This document shows, piece by piece, positions 41,461 through 50,436 of a stretch of DNA of 55,247 bases. The translations under genes and the position numbers were made by a program. Numbering within the stretch: the first letter of the stretch is position 1; each line of letters starts with the position of its first letter. This stretch comes from Deltaproteobacteria bacterium. GTDB taxonomy: Bacteria > Desulfobacterota > DSM-4660 > Desulfatiglandales > B25-G16. A model generated the notes under the pieces. The model had not been told where the DNA came from, did not search any database, and worked only from the letters and a program-made list of their open reading frames with translations. Location of the stretch: contig JAFDDT010000005.1 in the NCBI GenBank assembly GCA_019310725.1, positions 1-55,247 on the forward strand, in the 5' to 3' direction.

Positions 41461-42322
41461 CCTTTCAGTGATTGTTGTTAACTACAACACCGCCGACTTT
41501 CTTGTCAGGTGTTTGAATTCGATTGCCTCACAAACACAGATCGATTCCGAGGTCATAGTTGTTGATAACGCTTCACAGGACAATAGCCTTGACCTGATAA
41601 GGAATAATTTCCCATGGGTGATAGTGATTGCGAATGAACGCAACCTAGGCTTTGCCCGAGCCAACAATCTAGCTTTGAAGACCTGCAGAGCCGATTACGT
41701 GTACTTTCTCAACCCTGACACAGAGGTCATGGGACGATGTTTTCGAAACATGATCGATTTTATGGATCAGCGCCCTGAGGTAGGCCTTGCCGGAACCCGA
41801 ATTGTCAATCCCGATGGATCGCCCCAATCATCCATTGAAAAGCGCTATCCCGGTGAAAAATATGCAAAACAAGAGTTGAGAGATCTAAAAGGGAATATTG
41901 CTTGGGTAATGGGCGCCAGCATGATAGCCAGGCGCGGAATTGTTGAAGACTTGGGCGGCTTCGATGAAGATTTTTTTCTCTATGGGGAAGAACAAGACCT
42001 ATGTCTGAGAATAAGAAAGGCAGGTTGGACTATCGAGTATATCAACGAGTCAGCAGTGGTCCACTGGGGTGGACAAAGCGAGCGTAAAAATCTGCCTGCA
42101 GAGGTCTGGAAGAAGAAATTTCAGGCAGAACTCGTCTTTTACCGAAAACACTACTCCGAAAGGGCTATCCGTGGAATAAAGCGAGCCAACCTTATCAAAG
42201 CCTTCTGGAGGATTTTGATCTTGAAACTTACCATTCCCTTTTGCTCGGATAAAAATGCCTCCCTTAAAAAATTGGAAAAATACAGGTTGGTTCTGAAGGC
42301 ATTCGGCACGAGGGACATTTGA
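41438..42322 (+). CDS. GT2 glycosyltransferase, rhamnosyltransferase-like
   Basis: 294 residues. LSVIVVNYNTADFLVRCLNSI, VVDNASQDNSL, VYFLNPDTEV (DxD), GGFDEDFFLYGEEQDLCLRI, and VVHWGGQSE match WbbL-like transferases. Start TTG 41438 overlaps the previous gene; a GGGAGA lies 12 nt upstream. Confidence 0.87.
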   Translation: METSPPSDLSVIVVNYNTADFLVRCLNSIASQTQIDSEVIVVDNASQDNSLDLIRNNFPWVIVIANERNLGFARANNLALKTCRADYVYFLNPDTEVMGRCFRNMIDFMDQRPEVGLAGTRIVNPDGSPQSSIEKRYPGEKYAKQELRDLKGNIAWVMGASMIARRGIVEDLGGFDEDFFLYGEEQDLCLRIRKAGWTIEYINESAVVHWGGQSERKNLPAEVWKKKFQAELVFYRKHYSERAIRGIKRANLIKAFWRILILKLTIPFCSDKNASLKKLEKYRLVLKAFGTRDI

Positions 42323-42347
42323 ACTGGGGGAAGAATAGTTTTTTGCT

Positions 42348-43481
42348 ATGAAGATTGCAGTTGTGATTCCTAAATATGGGCTAGTAGGGGGGGCAGAAGC
42401 CTTTGCATACGAACTCACGGAAAGATTGGCTCAGCGCGATGAGTTTGAGATTCATGTATTCGCCAATAAATGGCGCCAAGGAAGGTCCACTGTTACCTTT
42501 CACAAGGTTCCGCATCTCCCTTTCCCACGCTTTATGAGACCGATTAACTTCGCATATTTTTCAAAAAGACGAATTCATCCTGAATACTACGATTTGATAC
42601 ACAGTCATGACCGAATTTTCACGATGAATATCTTCACCATGCATGGCATTCCCCATAAAACATGGATCAGAGAGGCTCGGGCAAAACCCTTGAGTCTTTT
42701 CGACAGGTCCATGGCCTGGGTAGAGGAAAAAGCCTTGAAAGGATCATCCCTTCCTATGATCCTCCCTGTTTCAACCCTAGTTAAAGAGGAGCTTCTTAGA
42801 ATCTATGATATTCCTGAATCCAAGATTCAGGTTATCCACCCAGGGGTTTCAATAGACCGCTTTAAGGCTCTGGATCACGAAAGTTGCCGATATGAGATTC
42901 GCCAGCGCCATGGCTTGTCGCAAAGCGATATTATCGTCCTGTTCGTGGGAATGAACTTCGAGATCAAACGATTGCAACTGGTCTTGAAGGGAATTGCTCA
43001 CTTGGTTGGTACAGAAATGACCAATTCCACCTTAAAACTGCTTGTTGTGGGCAAAGGTGACGAGAGGCGGTATCTGGCTATGGCGCGGGGTTTAGGCATC
43101 CAGAATCGGATTCTTTTTGCAGGGGTAAGCCGTGAGATAGAAAAATATTACCTGGCGAGCGACATCTTTACCATGCCATCCCAGCTAGATACCTTTGGCT
43201 TGGCCGTTCTGGAGGCAATGACAGCGGGATTACCTGTTATTATTACACAAAAAGTGGGTGCAAGCGATCTGATAGATCCTGATATCCACGGATTCGTGCT
43301 CGGGAAAGACCCCTCCCCTTTGGATTTCAGCGAAAAACTTGCCTTTCTGATGAAGAAAGAAAATCGCATGAGATTGGGCGATAATGCACGAAAGGCTGCA
43401 TTGCAATATACGTGGGATAAGGTGGGCGATCAAGTAGCAGATCTGTATCACAAACTCGTTCGCAGAGGAAACCCGGTTTGA
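42348..43481 (+). CDS. GT4 glycosyltransferase, WaaG-like
   Basis: 377 residues with the GT-B fold. N-terminal VVIPKYGLVGGAEAFAYEL, VIHPGVSIDRFKALD linker, LFVGMNFEIKRLQLVLKGIA and the C-terminal Glu motif PSQLDTFGLAVLEAMTAGLP are typical of LPS core alpha-glycosyltransferases. It overlaps the downstream methyltransferase gene by 4 bp. Confidence 0.9.
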   Translation: MKIAVVIPKYGLVGGAEAFAYELTERLAQRDEFEIHVFANKWRQGRSTVTFHKVPHLPFPRFMRPINFAYFSKRRIHPEYYDLIHSHDRIFTMNIFTMHGIPHKTWIREARAKPLSLFDRSMAWVEEKALKGSSLPMILPVSTLVKEELLRIYDIPESKIQVIHPGVSIDRFKALDHESCRYEIRQRHGLSQSDIIVLFVGMNFEIKRLQLVLKGIAHLVGTEMTNSTLKLLVVGKGDERRYLAMARGLGIQNRILFAGVSREIEKYYLASDIFTMPSQLDTFGLAVLEAMTAGLPVIITQKVGASDLIDPDIHGFVLGKDPSPLDFSEKLAFLMKKENRMRLGDNARKAALQYTWDKVGDQVADLYHKLVRRGNPV

Positions 43482-44323
43482 TGGAAAGAGCACCTGAGGT
43501 ATGTATTCTTTGTGGCGCGCAAGAAAGAGAACTTTTGATCAAGAAAGGCTCTTGGAAAATATATCGGTGCCAGAAATGTGGCCTCGGATTCCTTGACCCC
43601 CGTCCATCTCAAGAAGAGATCGAGCATCTTTATCGCAACGAGTATTTCTTTGAACGATACGATGAGGGTCTTGATCCAAATTCTCCGGAATTCCAAAAAA
43701 GGCTCCGTAGTGAGAAGCATCGTGTTCGATTCATAAGAAAGGTAAAACAGGATGGCCGGCTGCTCGATATTGGATGCGGATATGGCTACTTTTTGGCCGC
43801 CTGCCGGAATGAGGGGTTCGAGGTAAGTGGCGTAGATGTCTCAGGCTGGGCAACCCAGTATGCCATTGAAGGGCTTGGGATTCCTGTCAGGCTCGGAAAA
43901 TTTGGTGACCTAACCCTGCCCTCTCACCATTTCGATATAATCACCATGTGGCATTCTCTGGAACACACCCCCAATCCTCATCTCGCTTTACAGGTGGCGA
44001 AATCATGCTTGAAGTCAGATGGAATCCTGGCAATCGACGTACCCAACTATAGAGGAAGCGATGCCCAGAGAATGTGGCAAAAATGGGATGACTGGTCTGT
44101 ACCATACCACTTTTGGCACTTTACCTCTCAGACCTTGATGCAGTTTCTCGGGAAACACGGTTTCAGAGTCATAAAAAGTAAAGATTATCACTCTTCCATT
44201 ATTAAAGAGAAATGGGGCCGGATCCTGATACTCAAACCGTTTGCCCGCCTCATTGCCAAAATGTACTCCGGGCACAGTATTGCTGTCATTGCCCGGTCAG
44301 ATGAAAAGATGAAAGCGCATTGA
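43478..44323 (+). CDS. SAM methyltransferase with N-terminal zinc ribbon (Methyltransf_23)
   Basis: 281 residues. The N-terminal CILCGAQ...YRCQKCGLGFLDPRPSQEEI forms a four-Cys ribbon and PRPSQEEIEHLY lead-in, then a SAM domain with LLDIGCGYGYFLAAC and IITMWHSLEHTPNPHLAL. Such proteins are frequent in O-antigen and capsule clusters. It ends a plus-strand glycan operon, convergent with the GT9 gene 32 bp away. Confidence 0.88.
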   Translation: MMERAPEVCILCGAQERELLIKKGSWKIYRCQKCGLGFLDPRPSQEEIEHLYRNEYFFERYDEGLDPNSPEFQKRLRSEKHRVRFIRKVKQDGRLLDIGCGYGYFLAACRNEGFEVSGVDVSGWATQYAIEGLGIPVRLGKFGDLTLPSHHFDIITMWHSLEHTPNPHLALQVAKSCLKSDGILAIDVPNYRGSDAQRMWQKWDDWSVPYHFWHFTSQTLMQFLGKHGFRVIKSKDYHSSIIKEKWGRILILKPFARLIAKMYSGHSIAVIARSDEKMKAH

Positions 44324-44355
44324 AGTGGTGGGATCTACGTCAGAGAGATGAGTCT

Positions 44356-45444
44356 TTACAAAGGAGATAAGATTTCATTGAGCTGATCCTCAACTAACGG
44401 GATGACCTCTTCTGGCTCTAACTCATCAAGGCACCGGCTTACTTCACTGTTATTACACCCTTTTTGCCTGCACGGGACACATAGCAAATCTTTCTGAATA
44501 ATGCGATGCTTCTTTCCACGGGGAGCCCAGCTCACCGGAGAAGATGGCCCAAATATCGTTATAGTAGGTATACCAACCGCTGCGGCAATATGCATAGCGG
44601 CGCTATCTATCCCAATCAGTAAACTACACTTCTTGAGAACGGCTGGCAGCTCAACAAGAGACGTCTTCCCGGCAAAGTTATATGCATCTGCACTGCTCCC
44701 CGATACTATCTCACTTACCCTATCCCTTTCTTCGGGCGCACCGGTTACTATAATAGCCACCGGGTACCGGGAGCCTATATGGTTGATGAGTCTGATATAA
44801 TTTTCAGTAAGCCATTCCTTGTACCTCCAGCGAGAAAAGGGATGCAGGGCAAGTATTGGTTTGTCAGAAGGCACTTTTTCCCTTCTCAGTATCTCTAATG
44901 CGCTTTTTTCCTTTTCTGGTGTGACCACTAACGCCAGAGATGTATCCTTGACTTCTAATTCCAGCGGGGCCAAAATATTCAGACTATGGAGTGAGGAATA
45001 TTGCTCCAATTCGTTTTCGGGTCGGATCAAATGGGTAAAAAGCCTGTTCCTCCACAATGTTCCATCGTCAGAATATCTTCCTATCCTCACTTTCGCCCCA
45101 CTCAAATATGAGACAATGGCGCCCCTGGTTCCGGCCCGGAGGTCAATGGTTAATTGAAATCTTTTCCTCCGTAGCGCTGCAAGAAAATCTCTCTGATAGG
45201 CGATCTCCTCTCTCAGGTTCCTATTACCCTTGTTCACCGAAATCACACCATCAACCCACGGACAGCCCTCTGCCAATTCCCTTGTATGCTCTCTTACAAA
45301 GACAAAGATCTCACTACGAGGACAATTCTCCCTGAGTGTTTTCATGGTAGGGGTAGTAAGCACCAAATCCCCTACATCTCCCAATTGTATTAACAGGATC
45401 CTGGTAATACCTTCCGGTGAAAATGCCCTACCTTTAACCAACAT
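44356..45444 (-). CDS. GT9 heptosyltransferase-like protein (WaaC/WaaF family)
   Basis: 362 residues. ILLIQLGDVGDLVLTTPTMKTL near the start, LHPFSRWRYKEWL (GT9 nucleotide-sugar region) and LIGIDSAAMHIAAAVGIPTITIFGPS. CVPCRQKGCNNSEVSRCL near the end is a typical cysteine cluster. It probably adds heptose or another sugar to the lipid A-Kdo core. Follows the GT2 gene by 6 nt. Confidence 0.88.
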   Translation of the reverse strand: MLVKGRAFSPEGITRILLIQLGDVGDLVLTTPTMKTLRENCPRSEIFVFVREHTRELAEGCPWVDGVISVNKGNRNLREEIAYQRDFLAALRRKRFQLTIDLRAGTRGAIVSYLSGAKVRIGRYSDDGTLWRNRLFTHLIRPENELEQYSSLHSLNILAPLELEVKDTSLALVVTPEKEKSALEILRREKVPSDKPILALHPFSRWRYKEWLTENYIRLINHIGSRYPVAIIVTGAPEERDRVSEIVSGSSADAYNFAGKTSLVELPAVLKKCSLLIGIDSAAMHIAAAVGIPTITIFGPSSPVSWAPRGKKHRIIQKDLLCVPCRQKGCNNSEVSRCLDELEPEEVIPLVEDQLNEILSPL

Positions 45445-45450
45445 GGGTCT

Positions 45451-46377
45451 TCACTTTCCCCTTTTTTCGGGGCATCCCGTTAGATGCCACGCTATTAACT
45501 GAATGTAAACGACGAATCTTTTTCTTGTCGAGGTCTCAACCCCGAGGGTAAACACCATACCTATAAGAGAGAGAATGACATTGATCAACAACCTAAAAAA
45601 AATAATCAAATAGAACACGGGATAGGAATGGGGATGCCACTTTCTAAAAAAGAGATAGCGAGACCTATAGAACATAATCCTTGAATTTACACCACTCCCC
45701 ACTGTCTTCCCCTGGGCATGAAATATCCGTGCCGAAGGCACGAAATATGTAGCCCACCCGCCCCGTTTCATCCTATAGGCCCAGTCAGTCTCCTCAAAGA
45801 AAAAGAAATACCTCTCATCAAAATACCCCACATCATCTATGGCCGCTTTTCGAACTATTAGACAGGCACCAATACCTGAATCTACCTTTATAGGCGAAAC
45901 ATAGACTCTCCTTTTGCTTGGAAATCGGTTCGGCATTACCATTCTAAGAAGGCTCTCATTGCTCAGAAGAGTGAGAGGGGAAGGAAAATTGGCAATAGAA
46001 TTCTGTTTGGAACCATCCTGGTTCAACAACTGCCCACATGCCATACCTGCCTCAGGGGTAGCTTCCATAAAACCATAGAGCTCCCTTGCAGCCCCATTGG
46101 TCAATACAGTGTCGCTATTGAGCAACAGAGCATACCGTCCATTCATGTGCCTGAAGGCCTGGTTGTTTGCGGCAGCGAAACCTAAGTTTTGCTTGTTTCC
46201 TATGATAGTGACATCAGGATATTCTTTTCCTACGGCCTCCACTGTTCCATCGGTTGAATTATTGTCAACAAGCAATACCTCGAAAGAAACCCCTTTGACG
46301 GTTTTGTTGATGGAGGCCAAACACTCAAGCACGAGTTCTCTTGTATTGAAACTAACAACAATAATAGAGAGATCCAA
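45451..46377 (-). CDS. GT2 glycosyltransferase, rhamnosyltransferase-like, with C-terminal membrane segments
   Basis: 308 residues. LSIIVVSFNTRELVLECLAS, VLLVDNNSTDGTVEAV, ALLLNSDTVL (DxD) and YFDERYFFFFEETDWAYRM. Two hydrophobic stretches around VFYLIIFFRLLINVILSLIG. It abuts the Trm112 gene (no gap) and the GT9 gene (6 nt), so it is one operon. Confidence 0.88.
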   Translation of the reverse strand: MDLSIIVVSFNTRELVLECLASINKTVKGVSFEVLLVDNNSTDGTVEAVGKEYPDVTIIGNKQNLGFAAANNQAFRHMNGRYALLLNSDTVLTNGAARELYGFMEATPEAGMACGQLLNQDGSKQNSIANFPSPLTLLSNESLLRMVMPNRFPSKRRVYVSPIKVDSGIGACLIVRKAAIDDVGYFDERYFFFFEETDWAYRMKRGGWATYFVPSARIFHAQGKTVGSGVNSRIMFYRSRYLFFRKWHPHSYPVFYLIIFFRLLINVILSLIGMVFTLGVETSTRKRFVVYIQLIAWHLTGCPEKRGK

Positions 46378-46554
46378 TTAACCCTCTTTTAGAGGCCTTG
46401 CCTCATCTATGAGCATGATAGGTATGTCATCTTTAATCTCGTATAAAAGCTTGCAGTTATCACAAATAAGTCCATCTCCTGCTTCAGTAAGGTAGATATC
46501 GCCCTTACACTTGGGGCATACTAAAATGTCCAGCAGTTCCTTGCTGATAGCCAT
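46378..46554 (-). CDS. Trm112-family (YcaR-like) small zinc-ribbon protein
   Basis: 58 residues from ATG 46554; the track's TTG start at 46560 is not needed since GGAGG is 7 nt upstream. LLDILVCPKCKGDIYL with CDNCKLLYEIKDDIPIMLID supplies four cysteines, the Trm112/YcaR pattern. In bacteria such proteins often sit beside lpxK and LPS genes; here it starts the GT2-GT9 segment. The role is unclear. Confidence 0.92.
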   Translation of the reverse strand: MAISKELLDILVCPKCKGDIYLTEAGDGLICDNCKLLYEIKDDIPIMLIDEARPLKEG

Positions 46555-46572
46555 AGTCAAACCTCCTCACGT

Positions 46573-46596
46573 TTAAGTGACCTAAAGTGCCTAAAG
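46573..46596. repeat. Dispersed TTAAGTGASCTAAAGTGCCTA motif, copy 2, with extension
   Basis: TTAAGTGACCTAAAGTGCCT followed by AAAG; one mismatch in 20 with the copy at 37024. A partial AAGTGAGCTAAAGT occurs at about 46701. Confidence 0.55.
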
Positions 46597-46843
46597 CCCG
46601 CCCTGGCGCTATTTGCTATGATCAGCCTACTAAGTTTATAAGCCACTATGTGCTTGAATTAGCTTACTAAATCTATAGTCCAGGTCTGTACCAGGGTTGA
46701 AAGTGAGCTAAAGTTTGTAGGAATCTATCCCTCACGACCTCTACAAAAGGCAGACTGGGAAAAACGTCACCAATTGCACTCAATTAGATGATTGAGATCT
46801 GCAGTCATTTACCGTTGCGCTGGAGGAAATAGGCCCAGCCCCG
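46597..46843. other. Short non-coding gap
   Basis: No gene recognised. Two 21-bp near-repeats, AGCCTACTAAGTTTATAAGCC and a diverged AGCTTACTAAATCTATAGTCC, lie at about 46624 and 46659, then a partial copy of the dispersed GTGAGCTAAAGT motif. The rest is featureless. Confidence 0.4.
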
Positions 46844-47422
46844 TCAAAAGCTACTATCCTGTTGTAAAATCCATGTTACAGCCCTTAATAGATCTTCTGC
46901 CACAAAGATGGGTTTTAGCCTTTTATGAGGCACAATGTATTCTAAATCCCCCCTGCCGTAGCCGGTTAAGACCAGAATACCAGGAAGACTTGCGTTATGT
47001 GCGAAGTCTATATCAACCCAGCGGTCACCGACCACAAATGACCTTTGCATATCGATATCTAATTCAGCCCTGGCCCTTTCTATGAGACCTGTTCCTGGTT
47101 TTCTACACCCGCACTCTTTCCTATACTCAGAAACTAAACCATGAGGATGGTGAGGGCAGAAATAGACGCCATCAAGGTACGCGTCATCTTCAGCTAGCTC
47201 CTGCTTCATTAAATCATGGATCTCATGCACCAGTTTTACAGGAAAATAGCCCTGTGCAACACCAGACTGGTTCGATGCCACAACCACAAGGTGGTTATTC
47301 TTGTTCAAAAGTGATATGGCCTCCCCTACCCCGGGCAAAAGCACAAAGCGGCTTATATGATTTACATAACCCCGCTGCTCATTTATGGTTCCATCTCTGT
47401 CTATAAATACTGCTGGTCTCAT
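46844..47422 (-). CDS. gmhB: D-glycero-beta-D-manno-heptose 1,7-bisphosphate 7-phosphatase
   Basis: 192 residues, HAD superfamily. FIDRDGTINEQRGYV (Asp-x-Asp nucleophile), VVASNQSGVAQGYF, zinc loop CPHHPHG...CGCRKPGTG, and FVVGDRWVDIDFA. It removes the C7 phosphate in heptose activation for the LPS core, complementing the kinase at 38.5 kb. A GxxExxY-like relic lies just upstream of its start. Confidence 0.94.
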   Translation of the reverse strand: MRPAVFIDRDGTINEQRGYVNHISRFVLLPGVGEAISLLNKNNHLVVVASNQSGVAQGYFPVKLVHEIHDLMKQELAEDDAYLDGVYFCPHHPHGLVSEYRKECGCRKPGTGLIERARAELDIDMQRSFVVGDRWVDIDFAHNASLPGILVLTGYGRGDLEYIVPHKRLKPIFVAEDLLRAVTWILQQDSSF

Positions 47423-47429
47423 TTCAATC

Positions 47430-47560
47430 TCAAATTTTTATTACATACTCAGCCACAGATTTACACCGATTACCACTGATATTTTCTGGTTTTTTGCCAA
47501 AGTTCAATAATAAGCCAATTTCAATATTTGTCGCCGCCAGCCAATTGATTATAAGAGTCT
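47430..47560 (-). pseudogene. GxxExxY-family relic
   Basis: The minus-strand frame reads LIINWLAATNIEIGLLLNFG then KKPENISGN and stops at 47430. The segment INWLAATNIEIGLLLNFGKKPE matches the C-terminal part of GxxExxY proteins (typical LKATGxEVGLLLNFGxKPEFKR). The N-terminal GxxExxY core is gone. Flanking DNA on both sides contains CCACAGATTTACACCGATT- and CAGATGAACACAGAT-type words often seen around this family. So a decayed insertion between waaF and gmhB. Confidence 0.55.
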
Positions 47561-47611
47561 GTGATTTTTTTGTATTTAAACCTATCTGTGTTCATCTGTG
47601 TGAATCGGTGG

Positions 47612-48691
47612 CTAAACTGTTACAATTTTTAATTCCTTTTTCAGGGCTTCCATTTGATCCCAGACCTCTTCTGGCTCAATGGATAACATACACCTATGAT
47701 CCGATGGACACACCTCTTTCAAACAGGGGCTGCACTCAACGCTATGCCTGACTATTCTTGCGTTTCTGCTAACCGGGCTCGTCCGCATGTGATCAGTAGG
47801 GCCAAATACAGCCACTAGAGGTGTGTCAAAGGCAGCGGCTATGTGCATGAGACCGCTATCATTGGTTACAAAAAAGTTACATCGCTTGATCAATGCCATA
47901 CCCTCACCTAATGTGGTTTTCCCGCAGAGATTGACCGGATCGGTGTGCATTAGTTGTGCTACCTGTGCAGCAACATCTCTCTCCGAAAAAGAACCAAAAA
48001 GCACCACCTTTGCACCCCACCTCTGTGAGGCCCAATCACCGATCACGGCAAACCGCTCCGCTGACCATCTCTTGGCTGATCCGTATGCAGCACCTGGGTT
48101 AATTCCAACTACAAGGTAATTTTCATCAATACCCTCTGTGGCAAGCACTGCATTAGCTGAGGCTACGTCTTTATCATCAAGGTATACGCGCGGCTCTCGG
48201 CGTTCTACCTCCCAACCCATCGCCTCCATGATCCCAAGAAAATATTCAACTTGATGGGCCAAGAGAATGGCCTTATCTCTCTTAACCTTGTGGGTTAAAA
48301 GCAGCCCCCTTCCATCGGTATCATAACCCAATCTATATCTCACTCCTCCCAAAGAGGCCAAGAAAGCAGCCTCAAAGGCATTTTGAAAAAGAACAGCCAG
48401 ATCAAACTTTTCGCGCCTCAGCTCAGATATGATCCTTGCCAACTCTTTGCAGACACTCAGCAAACCCTTACCTTTGTCAATGATCATGATTCTGTCCGCG
48501 GCAGGATGATTCTTTAAGAGCGAAACAACCCATGGATTGGCCAAAACCGTTATCTGGGCATGAGGAAAAGCCCTTCTAACTACTGCCAGGGAGGGAAGCA
48601 TCATCACGGTATCACCTACCCAATTGGTGGATCTTACCAGTATCTTATCAATGTTCTCAGGTGAGATGCTATGCCTTGCTCTAACCCTCAT
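47612..48691 (-). CDS. waaF: Lipopolysaccharide heptosyltransferase II (WaaF-like)
   Basis: 359 residues, GT9. RSTNWVGDTVMMLPSLAVVR near the start, VGINPGAAYGSAKRWSAERF, and NLCGKTTLGEGMALIKRCNFF plus FVTNDSGLMHIAAAFDTPLVAVFGPT. The N-terminal TNWVGD and central PGAAYGSAKRW fit WaaF rather than WaaC. CSPCLKEVCPSDHRC is the usual C-terminal cysteine set. It overlaps the end of lpxK by 4 bp. Confidence 0.93.
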   Translation of the reverse strand: MRVRARHSISPENIDKILVRSTNWVGDTVMMLPSLAVVRRAFPHAQITVLANPWVVSLLKNHPAADRIMIIDKGKGLLSVCKELARIISELRREKFDLAVLFQNAFEAAFLASLGGVRYRLGYDTDGRGLLLTHKVKRDKAILLAHQVEYFLGIMEAMGWEVERREPRVYLDDKDVASANAVLATEGIDENYLVVGINPGAAYGSAKRWSAERFAVIGDWASQRWGAKVVLFGSFSERDVAAQVAQLMHTDPVNLCGKTTLGEGMALIKRCNFFVTNDSGLMHIAAAFDTPLVAVFGPTDHMRTSPVSRNARIVRHSVECSPCLKEVCPSDHRCMLSIEPEEVWDQMEALKKELKIVTV

Positions 48692-49794
48692 CTTTTTTTC
48701 ACACCAGAATCAAGGATCCCTTGCTTGATGGTATCAAAAAAGATATCGCTATCTGAAAGAAGCCCCACTTTTATGGTTAATACAGCGATATCTACCCCAA
48801 CATCAATTCTCCCGTCAATCCTGACCCAGTCTTTTTCTGTGGTCAATAAAAAATCGCCTTCCGAGACTTTCTTGCAGGAAGCAAGCTTTCCGATCTCATC
48901 TTGAGTAAAGGAATGATGATCCGAAAAAGCTTTGAAATGAACTACATTAGCTCCCAAGCCCTTCACCATATCCAAAAAATCATCGGGATGAGCCAGCCCT
49001 GCAAAGGCCACTACCTTTTTCCCTGACAAGAAGTCTGGTGGATAGGCTCTACCGTCAAGGGGAAATATAACCTGATCTGGGAGGTGTGCCGATCTAAAGA
49101 TTGGTTTCTCAGGAAAGTTCTTTCGCAAGAAATCTACCATGTCATTGCCGTTACACCCAGCTGCGCATTTGGTCATAACAATGAGATCAGCTCTCTCTAT
49201 CCCCTCAAGTGGCTCCCTCAGGGGACCACAGGGCAGTAACCATTCGTTTCCAAACTGCCTTCTTGCATCTAAAAGGAGAATATCCAGATCCCTGTGTAGT
49301 GATACATGCTGATATCCATCATCCAAGAGCAGAAGTTCTGGATTAAATCGTCGTAGGGCCAGATGCCCTATGAGGTATCTGTTTTTCGATGTCAATACGG
49401 GAATGGATGATACCTTTTTTGCCATAAGCACCGCCTCGTCTCCTGCGTCATCGTAGGTTGCCATAACCTTAGTTCCATCAGAGACAACAAGAAAGTTGTG
49501 ACTTGTTTTCCCTTTGTAGCCCCTCGATAGGATAGCTGCTCCGATGCCATTTTCACTTGCCCACTCAGCCAGCATGGCTACAAATGGTGTTTTCCCAGTA
49601 CCTCCCACTGTAATATTTCCCACACTGACAACACAGGCAGGAAGGAATTCGATCCTGAAAAAACCGGCCTTATAGGCAATGAGTCTGAGCCTGACAGCAA
49701 TGCCATAAAAAAAGGAAATGGTCCTCAGAAAAAAGGTGAGTGCATTCCCCTGTTTCTTTTCTTGAATGGTTAACCAATTAACCCACTTCATCAC
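48688..49794 (-). CDS. lpxK: Tetraacyldisaccharide 4'-kinase (lipid A biosynthesis)
   Basis: 368 residues. P-loop VGNITVGGTGKTPFVAML, ILSRGYKG, DAGDEAVLMAKK, LLLDDGYQHVSLHRDLDILLLD and PCGPLREPL are LpxK hallmarks. N-terminal membrane-associated helix (about 20-40). The gene has a complete catalytic core; it phosphorylates lipid A disaccharide at the inner membrane. Followed by waaF with a 4-bp overlap. Confidence 0.96.
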   Translation of the reverse strand: MMKWVNWLTIQEKKQGNALTFFLRTISFFYGIAVRLRLIAYKAGFFRIEFLPACVVSVGNITVGGTGKTPFVAMLAEWASENGIGAAILSRGYKGKTSHNFLVVSDGTKVMATYDDAGDEAVLMAKKVSSIPVLTSKNRYLIGHLALRRFNPELLLLDDGYQHVSLHRDLDILLLDARRQFGNEWLLPCGPLREPLEGIERADLIVMTKCAAGCNGNDMVDFLRKNFPEKPIFRSAHLPDQVIFPLDGRAYPPDFLSGKKVVAFAGLAHPDDFLDMVKGLGANVVHFKAFSDHHSFTQDEIGKLASCKKVSEGDFLLTTEKDWVRIDGRIDVGVDIAVLTIKVGLLSDSDIFFDTIKQGILDSGVKKR

Positions 49795-50009
49795 TCAGAT
49801 TAAATCCACCTGTGGAGTATAAGGTTGATTGTGTTGCTTGTGAGCTTCTTGAGTTTATTGTGCTCATAGCGCATCAAAGGCGTAACAAAATTGGAAATTC
49901 CAGGCTCCTCCTTGCAACGGTCTGCCTTGCGAAGCAGCCGGGCCCGCATGCAAGGCGGTTAGTCTGTTAAAGGACCTTTATTTCCGTCCTGCCCTCTGGG
50001 TGGCGTTTT
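49795..50009. other. 215-bp gap with a small palindrome
   Basis: GCCTTGC (49924-49930) and GCAAGGC (49950-49956) form a 7-bp perfect hairpin around CCGGGCCCG-rich loop. No gene. Not an obvious terminator because no T-run follows. Confidence 0.45.
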
Positions 50010-50240
50010 TCACTCAATAAGCTCCAAAACGAATCGCTTGTGCATTTTCTTTGAGGCCGCATTGAGTATCGTTCTGATAGACTGCGCCGTGCGTCCTTGC
50101 TTGCCAATTATTTTTCCGAGATCTTCCTTGGCCACTTTCAGCTCAATCACTGAGGTCTGCTCTCCCTCTATTACTGTAACCACCACTTCCTCTGGTTTGT
50201 CCACAAGCGCCTTTGCAATGTTTGTAATCAAGTCCTTCAT
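50010..50240 (-). CDS. khpA: KH-domain RNA-binding protein KhpA-like
   Basis: 76 residues, a single type II KH domain with [18 protein letters not shown] (GxxG loop IGKQG). KhpA proteins are usually beside rpsP in other genomes; here no ribosomal gene is adjacent. GAGGTGAG lies upstream of the ATG. Confidence 0.93.
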   Translation of the reverse strand: MKDLITNIAKALVDKPEEVVVTVIEGEQTSVIELKVAKEDLGKIIGKQGRTAQSIRTILNAASKKMHKRFVLELIE

Positions 50241-50436
50241 CTTACCTCACCTCCATGCTTGGTATCGCTACCACATCACTTTGATTTGCTGTTGAAGGAG
50301 ATTTCAGCTGCCAACAGCGCCATATTTTACACTGTACCCCCAGCTTCCCATACTGATCTCTGGCTTAAATGGTCTACCCCGCAGAGTGATTAAGTCATTT
50401 ATCTTTTTCCTTTCCGTCCCTTTCTTTTCAATTATT

